DNA from: an uncultured Actinomycetes bacterium
GTDB lineage: Bacteria > Actinomycetota > Coriobacteriia > Coriobacteriales > Atopobiaceae
DNA: 64,000 bases
Direction of reading: 5' to 3'
Assembly: GCA_900314645.1 (NCBI GenBank)
Contig: OMWB01000011.1
Coordinates: 1-64,000 of the forward strand
This document shows, piece after piece, positions 55,138 through 62,303 of the stretch (within the stretch, counting starts at the first letter, position 1; every line of letters begins with the position of its first letter). A program made the translations under genes and the position numbers. The notes beneath the pieces are model-generated. The model ran no database searches. It saw only the letters and a list, made by a program, of their open reading frames with translations, and was not told the origin of the DNA.

Positions 55138-55565
55138 CTTCTGCTCCCTGCATTTGCGACGGCACTCTGAAACTCCCGACTGAATTCGTCCAGAGAAAGC
55201 AAGAAGGGCAAGATTGCACGAACGGAGGGATAGCGGCAGAGCCTCTCTTTCTGTGCATCTGCCAGGCGGACGAAGATCCTCGGAACGCCAAACACAAAGT
55301 GACAGACATCCGTGAGGAAGACATTCGTGTCGTCGTCTTCTGTCGAGATGACCACTACGTCGGCGTTTTTGATGCCGATACGCTGCAGAACCTCGATGTT
55401 GCTGGCGTCAGCGACTTCGAAATAGCCAGTGAAGTCCTCCACGTTCATCAGGGCGTCTTTGTTCTTGTCGATGACGGTAACGTGGTAGTTCTGCTCGTTG
55501 AGCAGCGCCGCAATTGAAGACCCGACCCTGCCGGCGCCGATAATGATGACGTTACCGTTCATCAT
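55134..55565 (-). CDS. trkA: TrkA-type regulatory subunit, first protein (RCK N-domain only)
   Basis: A 143-residue protein with an intact nucleotide-binding Rossmann motif, VIIIGAGRVGSSIA, and acidic strand end VTVIDKN. It has no TrkA_C domain. E. coli TrkA carries two RCK units in one chain; here they are split into two genes overlapping by 4 bp, similar to the paired TrkA (CeoB/CeoC) genes of other actinobacteria. Nucleotide state probably gates TrkH. Confidence 0.9.
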   Translation of the reverse strand: MMNGNVIIIGAGRVGSSIAALLNEQNYHVTVIDKNKDALMNVEDFTGYFEVADASNIEVLQRIGIKNADVVVISTEDDDTNVFLTDVCHFVFGVPRIFVRLADAQKERLCRYPSVRAILPFLLSLDEFSREFQSAVANAGSRR

Positions 55566-55749
55566 TCGCCTCCCCGAGGATCTCGACCGTCTTCACAGCC
55601 GCGAGGTTGACGTATTTGATCTTGTTCGTGAAGTGACTGATGATGATCAGAAATGGGTCTTCCAGCCTGACGAAAGATCCTGTTTCCGCTACCGAACCCT
55701 GACCGCTCTGGTAGGTCAGGCGCAGCCGCTTTCCTTCAAAGTCTTTCAT
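55552..55749 (-). CDS. Small conserved-looking protein of unknown function heading the potassium operon
   Basis: A 65-residue protein, predicted mainly beta strands, e.g. KRLRLTYQ, GSFVRLEDPFLIIISH, IKYVNLAAVKTVEIL, perhaps an SH3- or Sm-like barrel. No family was recognised. A perfect AAAGGAGG site lies ahead of its ATG, and it overlaps trkA1 by 14 bp, so it is surely translated. As first gene of the unit it may be an accessory or regulator of potassium uptake. Confidence 0.75.
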   Translation of the reverse strand: MKDFEGKRLRLTYQSGQGSVAETGSFVRLEDPFLIIISHFTNKIKYVNLAAVKTVEILGEANDER

Positions 55750-55770
55750 GGCAGCCTCCTTTGCGCCACG

Positions 55771-55840
55771 ATTGTAGGAAAGGGGGCTGTTAGGATTCTA
55801 TTGGGGATTGCCGCGATACCTGTTAAGAAGCTGTTAGGAT
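55771..55840 (-). promoter_or_regulatory. Potassium-operon promoter with 11-bp-phased direct repeats
   Basis: Read on the minus strand: TACAAT -10 (55771-55776). The element GCTGTTAGGAT (plus strand) occurs at 55786-55796 and 55830-55840, with a related CCTGTTAAGAA at 55819-55829. Spacings are 33 and 11 bp, both multiples of 11, as usual for OmpR-type regulator half-sites. The proximal copy overlaps the -35 position, where no consensus -35 is present, fitting activator dependence, perhaps by KdpE. Confidence 0.55.
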
Positions 55841-56883
55841 GGGCGGCCTACGGAGTCTCGGCTGGTGCTGTCACCCCAAACAGGGGAAGTCTTCACGTAG
55901 GTCCAGCGATACGGGAAATCCGGCGTCTTGATGCGCTCTATGAGCATTGCTGCGGCGAGCCTGCCGATGTCCGTACTTGGGATTCGGGCGGTAGTCAGGG
56001 AAGGATTGACGATTGCCGATTCTGGTGAGCCGTCGAATCCGGCGATCAGCACGTCCTCGGGGACAGAAAGCCCCTTCTGCCTCAAGGCGCCCATCAGCTG
56101 TATGGCCAAAAAGTCGTTAGCGCAGACAAACGCGTCAGGCATCTCTGGCATGGCATCGAGCTGTCCCCGCAGCCACTCGATGCTCCTGTAGAGGATGCTG
56201 TCCTCTTTCAGAATGCAAAGGTCCGGATTGTATGGGAGACCGGCCCCTTCGAGTACCGCTCGGAATGCGAACCACCGCTCATAGAAGCCGTTGCAGTGTT
56301 CGTAATCCCCTACAAAGCCAAGCTTCTTTGCCCCAGCTGAAATGATCTGCCTCACGATTGCCGTTTCACTGGCCATGTTCTCCATTGAGACGAAGTCGCA
56401 TTCGATCGGCGTCTTGCCCGCTCGGGCAAAACCATCCACAAACACCGTCGGTTTTCCCAGTGAGCAGACCATCTCGATGTAATCACGGTCAAACAGCTCG
56501 ATGCCAAGGATTCCGGTGATCTGTTCAAGGTCAAAGAGGGAAGGGAGTGTTTTCGAGGCGAGTTCCTCCGGAGTCACCTCGTACATCTGCATGGTGTATC
56601 CAGACCGGGAAATCTGGTCGGTGAAGCTTGTGATGAAATAGGCGCCGAAATTGTGGCTCAGAAGCTTATGCTGCGTGAGCACGGCGATGTTTGCGCTGTG
56701 TCCGCTCGCGGCAACGCTGTTTGCCGTGTACTGGTAATAGCCTAGTTCCTGCGCTTTGGAGAGGACGATGTCCCTGGTTGCCGTTGGCACGTTCCCGCGT
56801 CCGTTGAAGACCTTCGAGACCGTGTTTCGAGACAGTCCACAGGCATCGGCGATCTGCTGCATGGTGACACGCTTCAGTGCCAT
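55834..56883 (-). CDS. LacI-family transcriptional regulator
   Basis: A 349-residue repressor-type protein. The N-terminal helix-turn-helix and hinge are typical (VTMQQIADACGLSRNTVSKVFNGRGNVPTATRDIVLSKAQELGY). The periplasmic-binding-protein-like ligand domain has GFVGDYEHCNGFYERWFAFRAVLE, DAFVCANDFLAIQLMGALRQKGLSVPEDVLIAGFDGSPES and PSLTTARIPSTDIGRLAA. Such domains usually bind sugars or nucleosides. No sugar genes are adjacent. A loose palindrome, ACAAA-N11-TTTGT (56933-56953), upstream may be its own operator. Confidence 0.92.
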   Translation of the reverse strand: MALKRVTMQQIADACGLSRNTVSKVFNGRGNVPTATRDIVLSKAQELGYYQYTANSVAASGHSANIAVLTQHKLLSHNFGAYFITSFTDQISRSGYTMQMYEVTPEELASKTLPSLFDLEQITGILGIELFDRDYIEMVCSLGKPTVFVDGFARAGKTPIECDFVSMENMASETAIVRQIISAGAKKLGFVGDYEHCNGFYERWFAFRAVLEGAGLPYNPDLCILKEDSILYRSIEWLRGQLDAMPEMPDAFVCANDFLAIQLMGALRQKGLSVPEDVLIAGFDGSPESAIVNPSLTTARIPSTDIGRLAAAMLIERIKTPDFPYRWTYVKTSPVWGDSTSRDSVGRPS

Positions 56884-57017
56884 GAGTGTGCTCCCCTTGA
56901 GTTGCGTAAGAACAACGATATGGCAGTAATTTACAAAACGTACAGTACTTTGTGGCGCGCGAGACAGGTCTGTTTATGAAAGATGCAAAGCTCATGGCGA
57001 GTGGCAGCAAAACCGTC

Positions 57018-57089
57018 CACCCATACAAACGGGACAGGCGCCGTAGATCGGAAATCCGAACTACGGCGCCTGTCCCGTTTGTATGGGTG
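57018..57089. repeat. Long inverted repeat G (29-bp perfect arms)
   Basis: Arms 57018-57046 and 57061-57089 are exact reverse complements. The 14-base loop holds a further TCGG/CCGA stem. It lies 4 bp beyond the stop of the minus-strand winged-helix gene, so it is its 3'-end structure. No T-tract on the minus strand. Confidence 0.92.
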
Positions 57090-57092
57090 CGT

Positions 57093-57275
57093 TTACTTTT
57101 CGGCGGGTTCCCACTTGCAACGTACGGGGGACACGATGGCTCCGGTGGCCTTAAGCTCCTTCATGGCCTTGTCAACGACCTTCCGCTCAAGGCCGCTCAA
57201 CTCGGCGATCTTGCCTGCTGCCAGCGGGGTACCTGCCTCGCGCATCGTCTGCAGAACCAGTTCCGTTGCCTCCAT
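57093..57275 (-). CDS. Small winged-helix protein
   Basis: A 60-residue protein that is essentially one winged helix-turn-helix: MEATELVLQTMREAG, PLAAGKIAELSGLERKVVDKAMKELKATGAIVSPVRCKWEPAEK. The second helix pair fits MarR/ArsR/LexA-like DNA binding, and the short C-terminal wing is intact. It may be a DNA-binding protein or a protein-protein adaptor. ATG (complement 57273-57275) has AAAGGAG; the upstream in-frame start is rejected. Confidence 0.82.
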   Translation of the reverse strand: MEATELVLQTMREAGTPLAAGKIAELSGLERKVVDKAMKELKATGAIVSPVRCKWEPAEK

Positions 57276-57352
57276 GACGTGCTCCTTTCGCTTGATGACC
57301 ACTGTGTCTGGTATAGCCCATCAAGCTGCTCGGGGCTCAGTCAAAGGGCATC

Positions 57353-58549
57353 CTATCGGCCGCTGGCCTTGTCGTACAGCAGGCGGTCCTTGATGGGCTG
57401 CGGGTCAATGCCGAGTGCCTCCATGAACTTGAACGCAAACGGGTACGGAGCGCAGGGTCCCTGCGAGGTCACCACGTTGGCATCCCATACGGCAACCTGG
57501 TCAGCAACGAACTGAGAGCTCACGAGCTTGGCGCCATAGCCGGTATAGCCCGTGGCACGCTTGCCAGCGAGCACACCCGAGGCCTCAAGCACCGTGGTGC
57601 CAGAGCACAGGCCGCCGATGAGCTTTCCCGCCTCGTCAAAGGCGCGGAAGGTGCCCATGACCTCGTCGCTTGCGATGAGCGGTGCCGCAGCAGCGCGGCC
57701 GCCAGGAACCACAATCGCGTCATAGTCGGCCACGGCGTCGGCGGAGAACATGCGGTCAGCCTTGATGGTCATGCCCTGCATGGTGTGAACCCACTGGTCC
57801 TTCCCGGTGGCAAAGCTGTGGCAGGTAAGCCCAGCACGCATGAGCAGATCCATGATCTGCACGGTCTCGCTCTCCTCGCAGCCGTCGGGCATGAGGACGG
57901 CCACCTTCTCGGCGTGGAAGGGCTTCGGGGCAATAGCCTCGCCTTCGGGCGCGGGCCAACGGCCAGCCTCGGTCTCCCAAGAGGGAACGCCGCCAGCGAC
58001 GTCGAAGACGTTGTAGTAAATCGTGCGGTTCTTGACGGTCTGGGAGTCGCCGCCCAGTGCGTCAACCAACGCAAAGGCAAAGGCGTAGGCAAACGCGGGA
58101 CCCTGGCCGGTGATGATGTTGCCGTCGGTCACAACGGCTTCGTCCACCCACGTGCCCGCATTCTCGATCTGGTCCTTCACACCGGGGTAGCAGGTGAAGC
58201 GCTTGCCCTCAAGCAAGCCCGCGCGGCCCAGGGCATCAGGCGCGGCGCACATGGCGCAGACCCACTTCCCCTCAGCCGCCGCCTTCTGCAGCGCGGCGAT
58301 GAGCGAGGCGTTGTCGCGCATGGCGTCAGATCCGCCATAGCCGCCAGGGAGCACCACCATGTCATAGGCGTCCAGCGAGCCGTCAAACACCGTATCGCAG
58401 CGCATGGCAATGTGATGCGTGCCTGCGACCTCCTCGGCCTCAAGTCCAACCATCTCGCAGGGAATCTCTGCGCGACGGATCATGTCGACGATGGTGAGGG
58501 TCTCGCCCTCTTCGCATCCGGGAGCCGCGATAACTGCAACCTTAGCCAT
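57353..58549 (-). CDS. Tandem DJ-1/PfpI family protein (two fused domains)
   Basis: A 398-residue protein with two DJ-1-like domains. Domain 1 (about 1-190) has APGCEEGE, VVLPGGYGGSDAM and the nucleophile elbow VCAMCAAP. Domain 2 (about 215-395) has MPDGCEESE, IVVPGGRAAAAP and GGLCSGTT. Both keep the conserved Glu next to the cysteine site. DJ-1 proteins are ~190 residues and dimeric, so this chain looks like a covalent dimer. Possible roles are glyoxalase/deglycase-type or stress protection; not decidable here. It has AAGGAGG before the ATG and is divergent from the MFS gene. Confidence 0.9.
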   Translation of the reverse strand: MAKVAVIAAPGCEEGETLTIVDMIRRAEIPCEMVGLEAEEVAGTHHIAMRCDTVFDGSLDAYDMVVLPGGYGGSDAMRDNASLIAALQKAAAEGKWVCAMCAAPDALGRAGLLEGKRFTCYPGVKDQIENAGTWVDEAVVTDGNIITGQGPAFAYAFAFALVDALGGDSQTVKNRTIYYNVFDVAGGVPSWETEAGRWPAPEGEAIAPKPFHAEKVAVLMPDGCEESETVQIMDLLMRAGLTCHSFATGKDQWVHTMQGMTIKADRMFSADAVADYDAIVVPGGRAAAAPLIASDEVMGTFRAFDEAGKLIGGLCSGTTVLEASGVLAGKRATGYTGYGAKLVSSQFVADQVAVWDANVVTSQGPCAPYPFAFKFMEALGIDPQPIKDRLLYDKASGR

Positions 58550-58701
58550 GGTTTGCCTCCTTGTTGTTGACTGCTGAGGCCATATTACGGACGTTTTGGC
58601 ACCGCCGAAAGCCGTTTCCGCATTCTGGAAATGCTACTAGGACTTATGCTATCGCTTGTAGACTATTTGATGTGGAAGTCTACAGGGAAGGCGGGGGAGA
58701 A

Positions 58702-59925
58702 ATGAAAATCGGTGGAAGGTATCTGGCGGTAGTTGCCTGCATGTGCGGGCTTTCGATGGCGACGGTGGGCCTCTTGACCAACGTCGCGGGGCTCTTCTTT
58801 ACGCCTATGGCTGATGACTTTGGTGTGATGCGCGGATCGGCGAGCCTCACCCTCACTATCGCCAACACCTGCGTTGCGCTGGGCGGCCTTGCCACGCACA
58901 GGATTTCTAAGGCGGTGCCGCTGCGCGTGATGCTTCTGGTTGCCACCGCCGTGATGGCTGGCTCGACCTTCCTCATGTCCTTGGCTCCCAATATGGCGTT
59001 TGAGTACGTGCTTTCAGCAACTCGTGGCCTTGCGGGCGGCGTCATGGGCTTCGTGCTGGTCACGATGGTGCTCAACAAGTGGTTTGTGGCGCAGCTGGGC
59101 CTGGTTACGAGTATCGCGATGGGCTTCAGCGGCCTTGCGGGCGCCCTCTTTACCCCCATTATCCAGCCCGTTATTGATGGTGCTGGTTGGCGTGCCGGCA
59201 TGGTGCTCGTCGCTGCGCTTCAGGCTGCCCTGTGCGCGCCCGCAGTCCTCTTGGTGCCGGCCGTCGATCCCACCGAGGTGGGCGTGCGCCCCTTTGGCCT
59301 TGTGGGTGACCGCGAGAACATCTCGGCACACCATGGCGACGACAAGCCGGTGAAGGTCGATCAGCTTCTCTTTGCGGGTGCCGTGTGCTACGCGGTACTT
59401 GGTGCCGCCGCAACAGCCATGCCGCAGCATTTCCCGGGATACGCCGAGGAAGTGGGCCTTGCCGCAACGGGCGCTGCCATGATCTCTGCCTGCATGGTTG
59501 CCAACACCGTAGGCAAGATCGTCATGGGCTGGATGATTGACCGCATCGGCGCCCTCAGGTCCATCACCGTCTACACGGGACTAGTGAGCGCGGCCATCGT
59601 GCTTTTGCTGGTACTGCGCCTGCCCGCCGTCTTTATCGTTGGCGCCTTCTTCTATGGTCTGTGCTACGCGCGTGCAACCGTGGGCCTCACCATGATGTGC
59701 CGCGAGGTCTTTGGTAACCGTGGCTCCGGCATCGTCTATCCGGTCGCCGCCCTTGGCACCAGCATCTCCAATGCCGTCTTCTCTGCTGCCCTTGGTTATG
59801 CGTATGACCTTACGGGCACCTACACCATCTCGCTCGTCGCGCTATTCATCTTGCTGGTTGGCTCGGTCGTGCTCACGTTTTGGTGCTATCGTCGTGCTGT
59901 CATGGGAACGGGCCACGCAGAGTAG
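58702..59925 (+). CDS. Major facilitator superfamily transporter (oxalate/formate antiporter-like)
   Basis: A 407-residue protein with about 12 hydrophobic segments, beginning YLAVVACMCGLSMATVGLLTNVAGLFFTPM. The first-half features (GLATHRISKAVPLRVMLL, ATRGLAGGVMGFVLVTMVLNKWFVAQLGLVTSIAMGFSGLAGALF) and second-half MGWMIDRIG match the OFA/monocarboxylate transporter type. It is probably an uptake or exchange carrier for a small organic acid. ATG 58702 has GGGGGAG; the upstream frame is rejected. Confidence 0.88.
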   Translation: MKIGGRYLAVVACMCGLSMATVGLLTNVAGLFFTPMADDFGVMRGSASLTLTIANTCVALGGLATHRISKAVPLRVMLLVATAVMAGSTFLMSLAPNMAFEYVLSATRGLAGGVMGFVLVTMVLNKWFVAQLGLVTSIAMGFSGLAGALFTPIIQPVIDGAGWRAGMVLVAALQAALCAPAVLLVPAVDPTEVGVRPFGLVGDRENISAHHGDDKPVKVDQLLFAGAVCYAVLGAAATAMPQHFPGYAEEVGLAATGAAMISACMVANTVGKIVMGWMIDRIGALRSITVYTGLVSAAIVLLLVLRLPAVFIVGAFFYGLCYARATVGLTMMCREVFGNRGSGIVYPVAALGTSISNAVFSAALGYAYDLTGTYTISLVALFILLVGSVVLTFWCYRRAVMGTGHAE

Positions 59926-59931
59926 GTCTCT

Positions 59932-60828
59932 ATGGATAGCGAAGGCGAGCGCCTCGTAAAGGCAGTCATGGACGTCAATCTTGTGGACCCGGTCTCCCGG
60001 GCCCGCGCCCGTCAAGCTGCTGAGTCGCTTGCCTCAGACCACGTCACAGAAGCGAAGAGCCGCATGCTTGCCAAGCGGTTTCGCGCGCTTGTCGAGGCTG
60101 ATGCGGGCGGCGCGCAGATTGCGGAAGACCTCGAGCGCCTTGCGGCAAGGCTTCGTCAGCTGGACCCGCATTACACGGGAAAGAGTGGGGCTCTGCGCAG
60201 GCTCTTCAAGCGCAAGGAGGACCGCGCCCAACGCTTTGTTGCCGCGCGTGAGGACTTTAAGACGATCACAGACTCGCTTTCGCGCTCTTCGGCGGTGCTC
60301 AGGCAGAACAGCGTGGCCTTGGAAGCCTTTGAGGTCGATGCGGCTGCAGAGGCGCGGCAGGTTGCCGCGAGCATCGAGCGGGCGGATGCCTTGTCCGCCA
60401 CGCTCTCTGCGTCCATCGGGGATGCAAAGCTTGCTGCCGAGAAGGCTGACGTCGTCAGCTTTGCCGAGCGCGAGGTGCTTATCCCCTTGGAAGAGCACCG
60501 CCAGCACCTGCAGAGCCTGCGGGCCGTCAACCAGCAGATGCTCTTCTCGCTTGCCATGTTGAGGGAGACAAACGCGGCACTCATTCAGAACATCCAGCAG
60601 ATCACGCTTGCGACGAGGGGCATCTTGGCTGCCACAAGCCTCAGGACAACGCCGGATGGACCCGCGTCAGAAGACCTGTCGCTCAATGACTCGCTCGAGG
60701 AGCTCTCACGTGCGCTGGACGCACATACCGCTTGGCGGAAAGAAAACCTCGCAAAAAGGTCAGAGGCTCTGCAGGAGCTACAGAACCTATCAAGTGAGGC
60801 CTTTGGCTCGAGCGATTACGTATCATAG
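59932..60828 (+). CDS. TelA-like (toxic anion resistance family) coiled-coil protein
   Basis: A 298-residue, almost wholly helical protein. LDPHYTGKSGALRRLFKRKEDRAQRFVAAREDFKTITDSL and LRAVNQQMLFSLAMLRETNAALIQNIQQITLATRGIL resemble the two conserved blocks of TelA/KlaA. It is somewhat shorter than most TelA (~350-380). TelA proteins are tied to tellurite and cell-envelope stress, though the mechanism is unclear. It begins 6 bp after the MFS gene and is followed by a small membrane protein, a pairing like TelA with XpaC-type partners. Confidence 0.7.
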   Translation: MDSEGERLVKAVMDVNLVDPVSRARARQAAESLASDHVTEAKSRMLAKRFRALVEADAGGAQIAEDLERLAARLRQLDPHYTGKSGALRRLFKRKEDRAQRFVAAREDFKTITDSLSRSSAVLRQNSVALEAFEVDAAAEARQVAASIERADALSATLSASIGDAKLAAEKADVVSFAEREVLIPLEEHRQHLQSLRAVNQQMLFSLAMLRETNAALIQNIQQITLATRGILAATSLRTTPDGPASEDLSLNDSLEELSRALDAHTAWRKENLAKRSEALQELQNLSSEAFGSSDYVS

Positions 60829-60945
60829 GGGTGGGGTACCATCCTTTTGAGGCGGGTGCGTGTGACCAGCCTTAACGTGGCTATCAGGTTGACCTGGTGA
60901 CCACGATTCTTTCTGCGGACTGCTCTGCGCCAAGGGAGTTCTCTC

Positions 60946-61563
60946 ATGGAATGGGTGTTTGTCCTGATGCTTGTGATGGCGGCGAGCTGGATTGTGCTGC
61001 CTGCCACGTTGATAGCGCTTGGGGCTCGGTTTATCAAGCGTCGCGTTCTGGGGCCTGCGGCCACGCGCTCCACACCGCTGTTGCCGGGCGCCTCGCGGGA
61101 TGGTTGTCCTGCGGCGGAACGAGACGCGCTCATCAAGATGGAGCGGAGGCTTGCCACGGCACACTCGAACTGTCTCGCGGCGCTCGACAACAGGCTGGAA
61201 AGCGAGCTTGCCCGTGCGCGGGTTGCGCCGGCGCTCGACGAGGCGTTTGAGCAGATTCGTGACGAGATCGAGTCCATCTACGCGTTCTGCGAGCGTAACG
61301 ACCTCGTAGGCACGCTCAAGAAGGCGAACTCCTCTACCACGGCGAAGGACATCTACTTGCAGGCTTACCAGCGTGACCTCGCAAAGGTTCAGGATGCCAT
61401 CCTGAAGACGGAGGAGTGCCTGACTGCATACGAGCGCACTGTTGCCACGCTCGAGGTTTCTTCCGTTGGTACCGACATTGGTTCGGACTACGACATCGCC
61501 ATCGAGATGCTGGATGACCTGCGTGAGGAGCTCCCGCGCTACAACCTCGAGGATCGGGTGTAG
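60946..61563 (+). CDS. Membrane-anchored helical protein of unknown function
   Basis: A 205-residue protein. An N-terminal membrane helix (WVFVLMLVMAASWIVLPATLIALG) and a basic stop-transfer segment (RFIKRRVLG) are followed by a charged helical cytoplasmic region (e.g. LARARVAPALDEAFEQIRDEIESIYAFCE). No family was recognised. Being directly downstream of the TelA-like gene with its own AGGGAG site, it is a probable partner. Confidence 0.7.
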   Translation: MEWVFVLMLVMAASWIVLPATLIALGARFIKRRVLGPAATRSTPLLPGASRDGCPAAERDALIKMERRLATAHSNCLAALDNRLESELARARVAPALDEAFEQIRDEIESIYAFCERNDLVGTLKKANSSTTAKDIYLQAYQRDLAKVQDAILKTEECLTAYERTVATLEVSSVGTDIGSDYDIAIEMLDDLREELPRYNLEDRV

Positions 61564-61657
61564 CGGCTGGCTCACTGGGCCGCGCGCCCATAAGCCCGTT
61601 TCGCGCCGCTTGTGCCATGGCCTGCCTTACGAAGTGGGTCGTCTGCGTGCCGTTGCA

Positions 61658-61663
61658 TATAAT
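61658..61663 (+). promoter_or_regulatory. Consensus -10 of the TetR gene
   Basis: A perfect TATAAT lies ~50 bases before the TetR start ATG 61714. No clear -35. The predicted RNA start near 61670 supports ATG 61714 over ATG 61678. Confidence 0.5.
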
Positions 61664-61713
61664 CTGCAGGTAGAAGCATGCATGGGCGACTGGTCGTGGG
61701 GTGTGAGGTCGGT

Positions 61714-62268
61714 ATGGGCGAAAGAACCGTGGGGGCACAAGAGGCGATTCTGCGTGCCTTCTGGACGCTCTACCGACAAAAGCCCCTTGACCAGATACAG
61801 GTCACGGAAGTCGTGCGAGCTGCACGCGTGCACCGAAGCACCTTCTACCGGCACTTTGATGACCTGCGCGGCGCGCTTGACGCCCTGGAAGACCAGACCG
61901 TGACAAGTATTGTGGAAGCGCTCTGGCAGGGCTTCCCCCAAGATGAGTCTACCAACGCGGCCTCTGTGGCGGATGCGCTCCGCGAGATGGTGGAGCTGCA
62001 CGCAGAGCATGCGTATTTCTTCCGTTTGCGTGGGGAAACGCGCTTTGAGGAGCGCCTCGTTGAAGAAGCGAGCCCTCTCATCAGGGGTTTATTGAGCTCT
62101 GACGTTGATGACGAGGTTGCCGACTATCTGATTCGCGTCGCGCTCTCAACCTTCCTGACCAGCATGGCGTATGCGTACGGCCTGAGCCTTTCCGAGGCGC
62201 CCGAGGCGCCGTACCAGTCCACCATGCGCATCTTCATGGGCGATATCGTGCCCAGCGCAATCCCATAG
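61714..62268 (+). CDS. TetR/AcrR-family transcriptional regulator
   Basis: A 184-residue repressor-type protein. The N-terminal helix-turn-helix reads EAILRAFWTLYRQKPLDQIQVTEVVRAARVHRSTFYRHFDDLRGALDALE. The C-terminal helices are of the TetR_C type of DhaS-like regulators and would bind a small ligand. ATG 61714 has a GAGG site and a full leader; ATG 61678 would add 12 residues. It lies 35 bp upstream of the dehydratase gene, possibly controlling it. Confidence 0.88.
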   Translation: MGERTVGAQEAILRAFWTLYRQKPLDQIQVTEVVRAARVHRSTFYRHFDDLRGALDALEDQTVTSIVEALWQGFPQDESTNAASVADALREMVELHAEHAYFFRLRGETRFEERLVEEASPLIRGLLSSDVDDEVADYLIRVALSTFLTSMAYAYGLSLSEAPEAPYQSTMRIFMGDIVPSAIP

Positions 62269-62303
62269 CCAAGTGACAAGAGCCTGAAGATAAGGAGCCA
62301 ATC

